Source of the DNA: Bradyrhizobium sp. 186
Lineage (GTDB): Bacteria > Pseudomonadota > Alphaproteobacteria > Rhizobiales > Xanthobacteraceae
Direction of reading: 5' to 3'
NCBI RefSeq assembly: GCF_023101685.1
Contig: NZ_CP082164.1
Coordinates: 4,960,001-5,024,000, forward strand
Length of the DNA: 64,000 nucleotides
Shown here: positions 43,495 to 52,245 of the stretch, piece after piece
Numbering within the stretch: position 1 is the stretch's first letter
Layout: every line of letters begins with the position of its first letter
Position numbers and translations under genes: made by a program
Notes under the pieces: generated by a model
What the model saw: the letters and a program-made list of their open reading frames with translations, nothing else
Databases searched by the model: none
What the model was told of the DNA's origin: nothing

Positions 43495-44723
43495 AACCGC
43501 TCCGGCCGGTAGGGCGTCGGATCGATCGACGGCGTTTCGCCGCTCATCATCTCGGCGAGCAGGCGTCCCGTCGCGGGACCCAGCGTAAAACCCTGGTGGC
43601 CGTGACCGAAATTCATCCAGAGACCGGGGTGGCGCGGTGCGGGGCCGAGCACCGGCAGCATGTCGGGCGTGCAGGGGCGGGTGCCGAACCACGGCTCCGG
43701 TTCGACGCGCTTGCCGAGGTCGATCAGCTCTCGCGCCGATGCTTCGGCGCTTGCGAGCTGCACCGGCGTTGCCAGCGCATCGGGGCCGGTCAGCTCCGCG
43801 CCGGTGGTGATGCGGACGCCCTTGGCCATCGGACCCATGGCATAGCCGCCCCCCCTGTCGACCAGGGGCAGATCGAGCGACGAGCCGCCGCTATAGTGCA
43901 TGTGGTAGCCGCGCTTGCGCACCAGCGGAATGCGATAGCCGAACTTGTGCAGGAGATCGGGCGACCACGGCCCGAGCGTGACGACGGCCGCAGCGGCATC
44001 GATGCGCCCCTGGTCCGTGTCGACCGACCAGCCAGTCGCGGTCTGCTGCAAGGTCTGCGCATCGCCGAGTACAATCGTGCCGCCGAGGCGCGCGAACAGG
44101 CCAGCATAGGCCGTGACCAGGGCACCGGGATCGGAGACTGTCCAGGTGTCGAGCCAGTGGATCGCGCCGGGAAGATCGTCGCGCAGGATCGGCTCGGCCT
44201 TTGTGAGCTCACTGCCCGAGAGCACGCGAAAATTCACACCGAATTCGCGACGGTCTTCCTCCGCTGTTTGGATTGCGAGGTCGAATGAAGCGGGGTCGCG
44301 GTGCAGCACGCGATAGCCGGCGCGGCGGATCAGATTGTCGGCATGGGCTTCGCGGATGAGGATGTCGTGCTCGGGCGTCGCATAGGCGATCAGCCGCGCC
44401 CAGGCTTCGATCGCTTCGCGATGCCGCTTCGGCGCCGAATGCCACCAGTAGCGGAGCAGCGGCTCGACGTGGCGGTGGAGCGACGAGAGGCTATAGCGCA
44501 CGTCGTTGGTGCGGCCGGTCGCGATCTTCAGCAGCGTGGCCAGGTCGCGTGGCATCGGATAGGGCCGCACTGCTTCTGCCTGGATCATGCCGGCATTGCC
44601 ATAGCTGGTCTCGCGGCCCGGCTCCCTGCGGTCGACGAGGGTGACCGACCAGCCGCGGCGCTGGAGATGCAGTGCAGCCCCCACGCCCACCATGCCGCCG
44701 CCGAGAACGATCGCGCTTTGCAT
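43491..44723 (-). CDS. FAD-dependent amino-acid oxidoreductase (DadA/DAO-like)
   Basis: The 410-residue protein begins with an FAD-binding motif ('AIVLGGGMVGVGAALHLQRR', then 'VTLVDRREPGRETSYGNAGM'). It follows the D-amino-acid dehydrogenase-like DAO family to the C-terminal 'WFGTRPCTPDMLPVLGPAPR' and 'FGHGHQGFTLGPATGRLLAE'. It would deaminate an amino acid and pass electrons to the respiratory chain; chirality and substrate are unknown. ATG 44723 follows AGGAGAT. It is 17 bases after the MFS gene on the same strand, in a catabolic set with an amidase. Confidence 0.88.
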   Translation of the reverse strand: MQSAIVLGGGMVGVGAALHLQRRGWSVTLVDRREPGRETSYGNAGMIQAEAVRPYPMPRDLATLLKIATGRTNDVRYSLSSLHRHVEPLLRYWWHSAPKRHREAIEAWARLIAYATPEHDILIREAHADNLIRRAGYRVLHRDPASFDLAIQTAEEDRREFGVNFRVLSGSELTKAEPILRDDLPGAIHWLDTWTVSDPGALVTAYAGLFARLGGTIVLGDAQTLQQTATGWSVDTDQGRIDAAAAVVTLGPWSPDLLHKFGYRIPLVRKRGYHMHYSGGSSLDLPLVDRGGGYAMGPMAKGVRITTGAELTGPDALATPVQLASAEASARELIDLGKRVEPEPWFGTRPCTPDMLPVLGPAPRHPGLWMNFGHGHQGFTLGPATGRLLAEMMSGETPSIDPTPYRPERF

Positions 44724-44740
44724 CGGCAAAATATCTCCTG

Positions 44741-45970
44741 TCAGGCCGGGCTCGGCGCGAGCTTAGCCTGCGCGGTATTGATCGTTGCGGCGACGACGAC
44801 CGACATCGCGGTCATCGCGACCAGGAAGCCGAAGGCGGCATCGAACGATCCGGTGCCGGTTACGATGAAACCTATCACCGCGGGCGCCACGAAGCCGGCG
44901 CTCTGGCCGCCGAGATTGACCATGCCGACGCCAGATCCGATCTGGTCGTCGCGGAGCAGTTTGGTCGGAAGTGCAATCACCGAGGCCAGCACGAACGATT
45001 TGAAGAAGTAGACCAGCGACTGATAGGCGATCAGCATCGTGATCGTCTCCGCCTTGTACATGGCGTAGAGGAAGATGCCGGTCAATGCGGAGCTGCCGAT
45101 CAAGAGGTACTTTTCGCGTTCGTCGAAAAACGTCGTCATCACCCAGCCGCCGATCGCGGTCGCAATCGTCGCCATTACGAACGGGATCGGCGCCACCACG
45201 CCGACAGTTTTGAGGTCGAGCCCGCGCTGCTGGAGCAGATAAAGTGGCATCCAGGAATCCAGGCCCTTGTTGACGCAACTCAGGCCGAACCACACCACCA
45301 TCAGCTGCCACAGCAGCGGATTCCTCATGAGCTCGCGCATCGGCGCGCGGTTTTCGACCTTCACCGCCGATGCGCCTGAATCGGTCTCGACTGCGCGTCC
45401 CAGATGCGGGACGAAAACGAAATAGATCACCGCGAAGACGATGCCCGCAATGCCGATCGTGTTGAAGGCATGGCGCCAGCCGAGCCAGAGGATGAGCGGC
45501 GCCATGATCAGCGGCGCGATCATGCTGCCGGCATAGTTCGACGACAGCAGCAGCGCCGACATCTTCGGCCGGCTGTCCTTCTTGAACACTTCCGCAACCG
45601 CGCGGATGCTGGCCGGCGGAAAGCCGCCCTCGGCGATGCCGAAGATGAAGCGGATCGCGATCAGCGAGGCGAGCGACCAGGCGAGGCTCGTGAACGCCGT
45701 GAACAGCGACCACATCACGATCGTGACGATCACCACATATTTCGAGCCGAGGCGGTCGGAGAGCCATCCGCCCGGCACCTGCATCGCGGCATAGCCGAGG
45801 AAGAACGCACTGATGACGATGCCGAGATCGGCGGCCTGGAGATTGAAATCCTTGCCGATCTGCGCCAGCGCCAGCGAAATCGCCGCGCGGTCGATGTAGG
45901 AGATGCAGTAGGCGACATAGAGCAGGACGAACGTGACGATGCTGGTCTTCCGCTTCGACAACTCGGTCAT
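44741..45970 (-). CDS. MFS transporter of the anion:cation symporter type
   Basis: The 409-residue protein has 12 membrane segments and ACS/D-galactonate-transporter-like motifs: 'YCISYIDRAAISLALAQIGK', 'AMQVPGGWLSDRLGSKYVV', 'FGIAEGGFPPASIRAVAEVF', and 'LLSSNYAGSMIAPLIMAPLI'. It would import an organic anion, probably the substrate processed by the adjacent oxidoreductase and amidase. ATG 45970 follows CGGAGACGAGC. It lies between the amidase and the oxidoreductase, all on the minus strand. Confidence 0.87.
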   Translation of the reverse strand: MTELSKRKTSIVTFVLLYVAYCISYIDRAAISLALAQIGKDFNLQAADLGIVISAFFLGYAAMQVPGGWLSDRLGSKYVVIVTIVMWSLFTAFTSLAWSLASLIAIRFIFGIAEGGFPPASIRAVAEVFKKDSRPKMSALLLSSNYAGSMIAPLIMAPLILWLGWRHAFNTIGIAGIVFAVIYFVFVPHLGRAVETDSGASAVKVENRAPMRELMRNPLLWQLMVVWFGLSCVNKGLDSWMPLYLLQQRGLDLKTVGVVAPIPFVMATIATAIGGWVMTTFFDEREKYLLIGSSALTGIFLYAMYKAETITMLIAYQSLVYFFKSFVLASVIALPTKLLRDDQIGSGVGMVNLGGQSAGFVAPAVIGFIVTGTGSFDAAFGFLVAMTAMSVVVAATINTAQAKLAPSPA

Positions 45971-46019
45971 GCTCGTCTCCGATTTACCGGCGATCCGGGG
46001 GCAGCCAGCTTGTGGTGAT

Positions 46020-47515
46020 CTATTCCCAGGTGAGGAAGCCCGGCGCGGCCGATAGCGGCGGCGCCACGGCAAGTCGCGCCAGATCAGGGACTGGCCGGCG
46101 TAATTGCGTGTCGTCCGCGAACGCAGCTTCGAGGCTCGCAGCGACCGAAAGCACGATGGCATCGCCGCCGCGCGGGCCGACGATCTGGAGGCCGAAGGGC
46201 AGGCCGGCCTCGTCGATGCCGACGGGAAGGCTGATTGCGGGATGACCTGCGAGCGTCACGGCATAAGCGAGTGCGAGCCAGTGAAAATAGGATTTCGTGG
46301 GCGCGCCGTCGATCTCGGACGGATAGAGCTCCGACCACGGGCGTGGACTCAGCGTGATCGTCGGGGTGATCAGCACGTCGCAGCTTTCGAAGAAGGTCTG
46401 ATAGGCGCGATAAATCCGTGTCTGCGTCGTCGCGGCGCGCGCGTGGTCTTCGAGCGTATAGCAGAGGCCTTCCTCGACATTGGCGCGGACGTTGGGGCCG
46501 AGCATCTCGGGACGCTCTTTGTAGTTCTTGCCATGCATCGCCAGGAACAACCCTGCGCGCAGCACGGCAAAGGCATCGTCCGCTCCGGTGCAGTCCGGCG
46601 TCGCCTCGCGGCATTCGGCGAAGAGCGGCGCAAGCTTATTCACGCGATCGCGGAACACGCGGCGGATGGCTTGCTCGGTCGGTGCGAAGCCAAAATCTTC
46701 CGTGAAGGCGAGACGCAGCTTGCCGAGCTCCGCCGGGCGCGGCGCGGCCCAGCGCTCGGCGCGAGCGCGCAGGGGCTCGCCGGGTAAGGTGTAGGCGAGC
46801 GGATCGCGGGCATCGTCGCTCGCCATCACCGACAACATCAGCGCGGTGTCGGCGACGTTGCGCGCCATCGGTCCGTCGGTCGACAAATTGGACCAGCCGA
46901 AGGCGCGCTTTTCGCTTGCCACGAGGCCGTAGGAGGGACGCATGCCGACGATGCCGGCATAGCCGGCCGGATTGCGCAGGCTGCCGCCGGTGTCCGAGCC
47001 CGAGGCGAGCGGGGCCATGCCGCAGGCGAGTGCGACCGCCGAGCCGCCGGAGGAGCCGGCCGCCGAACGCACGGGATCGAAGGGATTGCCGGTCGCGCCG
47101 AAAACGGGGTTGCGGGTGTTGCCGCCCGCCGCCCATTCCGGCGTGTTGGTCTTGCCGAGGATAACCGCGCCGGAGGCGCGCAGCCGGGCGACCGAGCCCT
47201 GGTCGGTGGCCGGTACGTGGTCTCGCAACAGGGGACTGCCATAAGTGGTGCGCAGCCCGGCGGTGTCCTGCGTGTCCTTGATCAGAACGGGAAGACCGTG
47301 CAGCGCGCCACGATCCTCGCCGCGCAGGAAGCCGGCCTCGGCTGCCTTTGCCGCTGCACGCGCGCCGGACTCGTCCAGCGTCACGACCGCGTTGACGGCG
47401 GGATTGACGGCGGAGATGCGGGACAGGCAGGTGTCCAGCAGCTCGACGGCGAAATTGCCCGCGTAGCGAGCAGGCGGCGCAGCTCAACGGCGCTGGAATC
47501 GCAAAGTCCGGACAA
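46020..47515 (-). pseudogene. Amidase-signature-family hydrolase with a single-base frameshift
   Basis: The main frame encodes an amidase: catalytic Lys in 'HGLPVLIKDTQDTAG', 'RSAAGSSGGSAVALACG' and 'ASGSDTGGSLRNPAGYAG' with the Ser-cisSer pair. 'PVGIDEAGLPFGLQIVGPRG' lies near the end. The N-terminus 'DSSAVELRRLLATRAISP', starting at TTG 47515 after AAAGGGAT, lies in another frame. It joins the main frame at about 47447 if one G is restored ('CCG-GTC-GAG' for 'CCGTCGAG'). A translation start inside (GTG 47384) would lack the first helices. It is either a recent mutation or a sequencing error. It would hydrolyse an amide whose product feeds the downstream transporter/oxidase genes. Confidence 0.82.
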
Positions 47516-47724
47516 TACCAATCCCTTTCAGATTGTGAAAACAATTTAGCATATCGGAAAGTACTGCAGGCGCACGAATATTCGTCAAACCGGGGCATTT
47601 CATGCACAAATTCTGGGAATTTTGCCCAAGAGGCGGCCAGCCGTGATGGTTTTAGGGCCTCTTTCACCGAAAAGACTAGACCGATCGGCCAACAATTTTT
47701 CCGCTGCCGTGCTACCATTGCTGC

Positions 47725-48405
47725 ATGAGCGAGATCACAACGCCCGAAGGGGCCAATTCCCAGCTCGGCCAATGCCTCAAGGCTGCCCGCCAGGCGCGCG
47801 GCCTGACGCTCAAGCAGGTGGCGGAGCGGACCGGCATGGCGCTCTCGACCTTGTCCAAGGTCGAGAACGGCCTGATGTCGCTCACCTACGACAAGCTGTT
47901 GCAGCTCACCTCAGGCCTGAAGATGGAAATCGCTGAGCTGTTCAATCCGGCGATCGCGGCTCCCGCGCAGGGGCGGCCGGTCACCGCGCGGCGCAGCATC
48001 AGCCGGGCCGGGCAGGGCCAGGTGATCACCACCAAATTCTACACCTACCACTATCAATGCACCGACCTGATCGGCAAACGCATGGTGCCGATCATGGCCG
48101 ACGTCCGGGCGCGCTCGCTGGACGAGTTCGGCCCGCTGCTGCGCCATGCCGGTGAGGAGTATTTTCTGGTGACGAGCGGACGCGTCGCCGTCCACACCGA
48201 GTTCTACGCACCGGAGATCCTCGGCGAAGGCGACGGCATCTATCTCGATAGCACCATGGGCCACGCCTACCTCAACGCTGGCGACGCGCCTTCCGCCAAG
48301 GGCGTCTGCCTCTGCACCAGCGAAGCGCCGGATCTTTACGACCAGCTCCGCCAGATTGCATCTCGCGACGTGGCGCCGCTCGGTGACGATGAGCTGCCGC
48401 CGTAG
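47725..48405 (+). CDS. XRE-family transcriptional regulator with cupin domain
   Basis: The 226-residue protein has an N-terminal HTH_3 domain ('LGQCLKAARQARGLTLKQVA', 'ERTGMALSTLSKVENG', about 13-70) and a C-terminal cupin (about 110-210; 'RHAGEEYFLVTSGRVAVHTE', 'GEGDGIYLDSTMGHAYLN'). This type senses a small molecule and controls an adjacent catabolic operon; here the divergent amidase-MFS-oxidoreductase genes are the likely target. No Shine-Dalgarno site is visible before ATG 47725. A bidirectional terminator follows at 48428. Confidence 0.9.
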   Translation: MSEITTPEGANSQLGQCLKAARQARGLTLKQVAERTGMALSTLSKVENGLMSLTYDKLLQLTSGLKMEIAELFNPAIAAPAQGRPVTARRSISRAGQGQVITTKFYTYHYQCTDLIGKRMVPIMADVRARSLDEFGPLLRHAGEEYFLVTSGRVAVHTEFYAPEILGEGDGIYLDSTMGHAYLNAGDAPSAKGVCLCTSEAPDLYDQLRQIASRDVAPLGDDELPP

Positions 48406-48427
48406 TGTTGTCGCGAGCTTTGAAACG

Positions 48428-48458
48428 AAAAACGCCCGGCTAGGCCGGGCGTTTTTTT
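48428..48458. terminator. Bidirectional terminator between the XRE-cupin gene and rne
   Basis: The perfect 10-bp stem AACGCCCGGC/GCCGGGCGTT (48431-48440 with 48444-48453) has a 3-base loop, a T-tract on the plus side (TTTTTTT in all) and an A-tract upstream that serves as T-tract for rne on the minus side. Confidence 0.9.
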
Positions 48459-48472
48459 ATTGGGCGTTCGGC

Positions 48473-51400
48473 CTATTCACCGCCGCCGAAGCGGCGCGAC
48501 CACCAACCGGCGCGACGCGGTGCGGCCGATGTTTCGCTTGTCGCCTGCGGCGCGGGCTCTGGAGTCGGCGCGGCAGCCGGTTCAGATGTCTGCGCAACGG
48601 GTGCTGCGGGCTCGGGCTGGCTGCTCGACAGGAAGCTCACCTTTTCCCGGACGGTGGAGCGGCGGCGCGCGGCCTTGTCGTCGGCGGGCTCGTCCTCTGC
48701 GGCGGTAGAAGCCGGCTCGGGCTGGGCCACCGGTTCAACCTGCACCTTGGCGCGCGGCTCGGGCTGGGTCGGCTCCACGGGCGTGTAGGTGTGGTCGGCC
48801 TGCGCGATCGAGGGCGCAGTCTCGCCGTCGAAATCGGCAACGGCCTCGGTCGCCTCCGACGGCGGATTGCCGCCAAGCTCGTCGCTGATGGATCCGGCGA
48901 GACCTTCTTCGGCACCGCCGCGCCGGCGGCGTCCGCCACGGCGACCACGCCGGCGCCGGCGATCGCCAGCGCCCTGCTGCTCGCCACGGGCCTGAGTCGC
49001 CTGGTCCTCGCCTTCGTCTCCGTCCTGCTCGGTCTCGGCGTCCTCTTCGCCTTCGCCTGCTGCCACGGCGGCTTCGGGAAGCGTGGGCGCGCCATCCTCG
49101 CGAGGCTCGCCGTCGCGCTGGGCGCCGCGGCCGCGCCGACGCCGGCGACGCTTGCGGCGCTGGCCGTCCTGATCGGGTGCCGCTTCGCCGGCAGCCTGCT
49201 CCTCGGCAAGGCCTTCGGTCTCCTCAGACTCGACCTCGGATTCAATCTCCGAATCGAACTCCTCGTCGTCATAGGCTTCTTCGGCTACTGGCGGCGGGCT
49301 TGCCGCGGCCTGAGCCACGAGCAACGCCTTGGCGGCCTCAAGCGTATGCACCTGCTCGCTGCGGTCGATGAGATAGGCCTGCGGTCCGCTGACGCTCGGA
49401 TCGGCGATGACCGCCAACGTGACCTTGAAGCCGTTCTCGAGGTCGCGCAGATGGCCGCGCTTGTGGTTCAGCACATAGAGCGCGACGTCGGTGCGGGTGC
49501 GGACCACGAGATTGTGGGTTGCGCCCTTCATCAGGATCTCTTCGAGGCCGCGCAGCAACTGGAGCGCAACCGAGGACACCGAGCGCACGTGGCCGGTGCC
49601 GCCGCAATGCGGGCAGGGATCGGTCGAGGATTCGAGCACGCTGGCGCGGATGCGCTGGCGCGACATCTCCAGCAGGCCGAAATGCGAGATGCGTCCGACC
49701 TGGATGCGCGCGCGATCCTGCCGGAGGCAGTCGGACAACTTGCGCTCGACCGCGCGGTTGTTGCGCTTCTCGTCCATGTCGATGAAGTCGATGACGATCA
49801 GGCCGGCGAGATCGCGCAGACGGAGCTGGCGGGCGACCTCTTCGGACGCTTCCAGATTGGTCTTGAGCGCGGTGTCCTCGATGTGGTGCTCGCGGGTCGA
49901 GCGGCCGGAGTTGACGTCGATCGAGACCAGCGCTTCGGTCTGGTTGATCACGATATAGCCGCCGGAGCGCAGCTGCACTGTCGGCGAGAACATCGCATCC
50001 AGCTGGCTCTCGACGCCCATGCGCGAGAACAGCGGTTGGCCGTCGCGATACTGCTTCACCGCGCTCACGTTGGCGGGCATCAGCATCTTCATGAAGTCGC
50101 GCGCTTCGCGGTAGCCGGATTCACCGGCAACCTGGATCTCGTCGATCTCCTTGTTGTAGAGGTCGCGCAGTGAGCGCTTGATCAGCGAGCCTTCCTCGTA
50201 GACCAGCGTCGGGGCCTGCGACTTCAACGTCAGGTCCCGCACCGTCTCCCACATCCGGATCAGGTATTCGAAGTCGCGCTTGATCTCGGGCTTGGTGCGG
50301 GCGGCGCCGGCGGTGCGCAGGATGATGCCCATGCCCTCGGGCACGTCGAGATCCTGCACCACTTCCTTCAGGCGCGAACGGTCCTGGGCGCTCGTGATCT
50401 TGCGGCTGATGCCGCCGCCGCGCGCGGTGTTCGGCATCAGCACGGCGTAGCGGCCGGCGAGCGACAGGTAGGTCGTCAGCGCCGCGCCCTTGTTGCCGCG
50501 TTCTTCCTTGACGACCTGCACCAGCATCACCTGGCGGCGCTTGATGACTTCCTGGATCTTGTACTGGCGACGCGGGCGGAAGGTACGCTCCGGCACTTCC
50601 TCGAGCACGTCGTCGCCGCCGACGGATTCGACGACTTCCTCTTCGGCTTCCTCGCCGTCTTCATCCTCGTCGTCATCGTCGTCGTCTTCCTCGACTTCGG
50701 TGGACTCGTGATGCGGGGCTTCGGCGATTTCGCCGGCCGCGTACACGGCATCGGTCGGTTCAGCGGCGGCGGTCACGGCTTCGGCCAGAGCCTCTGCATG
50801 CGCTTCGGAGGCGGCGGCCTCCTGCGTCTCGGCGGCGACCACGGGTTCGGCGCCAACGGCTGCGACAGGCGCGGCGGTTTCGCCGGCGTGATCATGGTCG
50901 TGATGATCGTGCCCGCTTTCATGACCATGGTCATCATGATCGTGAGTGTGATGGTGATCCTCATCATGGGCGTGATGATGATCGTCGTGTCCATGTTCAT
51001 CGTGATCATGGGCTTCGTGCTCGCCGTGATGCTCAGCGTCGGCGTGCAGATGCTCGCCCTCGTGCAGAGCGCCCTCGGTGTGCTCCGGAAGGACGTCGCC
51101 CTCGACCGGCTGGGCCGCGGGATCGGCGCCAGCGAGGCCTTCGACGATGTTGCTTCGGACGCGTTCGCCATGACCGCGGCGGCGGGCGTTGCGATGGCGC
51201 GAGCGGCGGCGGCCGTGGGAGCGATTCTCGCTCTCTTCCTCGGCCTCGCGATGAGCCTGCTCCTCGGCCTCGATCAGCGCCTGCCGGTCGGCGACCGGAA
51301 TCTGATAGTAGTCGGGATGGATTTCGCTGAAGGCGAGGAAGCCGTGGCGGTTGCCGCCATATTCGACGAAGGCGGCCTGGAGCGAAGGCTCCACCCGGGT

Positions 51401-51541
51401 GACCTTGGCGAGGTAGATATTCCCGCGCAGTTGCTTGCGTTGCGCGGTCTCGAAATCAAACTCTTCGACGCGATTGCCGCGGACCACGACGACCCGGGTC
51501 TCCTCCGGGTGGGTGGCATCGATCAACATCTTGTTGGGCAT
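48473..51541 (-). CDS. rne: Ribonuclease E with His/Asp-rich insertion in the S1 domain
   Basis: The 1022-residue protein has a split S1 domain (about 36-80 and 325-375; 'LRGNIYLAKVTRVEPSLQAA') and the 5'-sensor/RNase H-like region. The DNase I-like catalytic part has metal-binding Asp in 'ALVSIDVNSGR' and 'VIDFIDMDEKRNN', and 'DPCPHCGGTGH' is the Zn-link for dimers. The rest is an acidic and Arg-rich scaffold ('RRKRRRRRRGRG', 'RRRRRGRRGGRRRRGG') ending 'WWSRRFGGGE'. It initiates mRNA decay and rRNA/tRNA processing at the membrane-proximal degradosome. The S1 insertion (about 85-320) is unusual: residues 160-218 contain 26 His among Asp/Glu, followed by a run of acidic residues near 282-303. 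Confidence 0.97.
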   Translation of the reverse strand: MPNKMLIDATHPEETRVVVVRGNRVEEFDFETAQRKQLRGNIYLAKVTRVEPSLQAAFVEYGGNRHGFLAFSEIHPDYYQIPVADRQALIEAEEQAHREAEEESENRSHGRRRSRHRNARRRGHGERVRSNIVEGLAGADPAAQPVEGDVLPEHTEGALHEGEHLHADAEHHGEHEAHDHDEHGHDDHHHAHDEDHHHTHDHDDHGHESGHDHHDHDHAGETAAPVAAVGAEPVVAAETQEAAASEAHAEALAEAVTAAAEPTDAVYAAGEIAEAPHHESTEVEEDDDDDDEDEDGEEAEEEVVESVGGDDVLEEVPERTFRPRRQYKIQEVIKRRQVMLVQVVKEERGNKGAALTTYLSLAGRYAVLMPNTARGGGISRKITSAQDRSRLKEVVQDLDVPEGMGIILRTAGAARTKPEIKRDFEYLIRMWETVRDLTLKSQAPTLVYEEGSLIKRSLRDLYNKEIDEIQVAGESGYREARDFMKMLMPANVSAVKQYRDGQPLFSRMGVESQLDAMFSPTVQLRSGGYIVINQTEALVSIDVNSGRSTREHHIEDTALKTNLEASEEVARQLRLRDLAGLIVIDFIDMDEKRNNRAVERKLSDCLRQDRARIQVGRISHFGLLEMSRQRIRASVLESSTDPCPHCGGTGHVRSVSSVALQLLRGLEEILMKGATHNLVVRTRTDVALYVLNHKRGHLRDLENGFKVTLAVIADPSVSGPQAYLIDRSEQVHTLEAAKALLVAQAAASPPPVAEEAYDDEEFDSEIESEVESEETEGLAEEQAAGEAAPDQDGQRRKRRRRRRGRGAQRDGEPREDGAPTLPEAAVAAGEGEEDAETEQDGDEGEDQATQARGEQQGAGDRRRRRGRRGGRRRRGGAEEGLAGSISDELGGNPPSEATEAVADFDGETAPSIAQADHTYTPVEPTQPEPRAKVQVEPVAQPEPASTAAEDEPADDKAARRRSTVREKVSFLSSSQPEPAAPVAQTSEPAAAPTPEPAPQATSETSAAPRRAGWWSRRFGGGE

Positions 51542-52245
51542 GTCTTAACTCTTGGCGGCGGCGGGCGCGATTCACCGTGGGCGCGATTAGCGCTGCCGGG
51601 TGACGCGACGGTCCACCTGATTCGGGGGTGAGGGGAAGGCCGAAACGCCGTCTCTCGCGCCCTGCCGAACCGGAAGCCGGAGGGCCAAGGCGGCGCGCGG
51701 GATTTTCACTCCGCAGCGTCGCGAATGGTCCTTCAGAATTCGTCGGCACAGTCTGGCGCATCAAGCGTCGGCCCGTATGAAACATTGGGCGGCGAGGCCG
51801 CCCCTCAATCAGTTGCTGCTGGCCAGGCCTGGCGCGGAAGCGCCCGTCCTGAAGATCAAACCGCTCCCTTGGGATTAAGGGATCGGGTAACGGGCTACGT
51901 CGCTGTCAGAACCGGCCCCGGAAACGCGAGTGGTAACCGGAGACCGTCTGCCGCCGGGGCTTGACCCGATCCACCACGCTGCCGCGCACCGCGCTGGCCT
52001 TCGAGAGGAACGGAAAACGCTGGAATTCCCAAACCTTGAGAGTTCCGGCGATGCACCGGGAGGCTGAATGCGACACAACCGGAAATATTGGCCGTCAGCA
52101 CTCCGTACATACGAGGAATGGACCAACCGTGCAAGGGACCGTCGCATGCCGGTCACAGTCGGCGAGTTTCGCATTTCCGTCATTAAGGATCGATTAACCC
52201 TGTGGTTCTATTGCGTTAAAGAGGCTGCTCGGAGGCACGGAATCG
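51542..52245. other. Long divergent leader region between rne and amiC
   Basis: About 700 bases separate the rne and amiC starts. A strong small hairpin (GGGCGGC/GCCGCCC type, 51789-51806) would lie in the rne leader on the minus strand. Long rne leaders mediate autoregulation in other bacteria, so this one may too. Open frames here are short, lack family features and overlap the amiC 5' end. Confidence 0.45.

Noticed and set aside
50708..51631. Plus-strand 307-codon frame with strongly hydrophobic Met/Val/Ile stretches, seemingly a membrane protein
   Set aside because: It is the reverse complement of the His/Asp-rich RNase E cassette: His codons read as ATG/GTG and Asp codons as ATC/GTC, so the hydrophobic run is an artefact.
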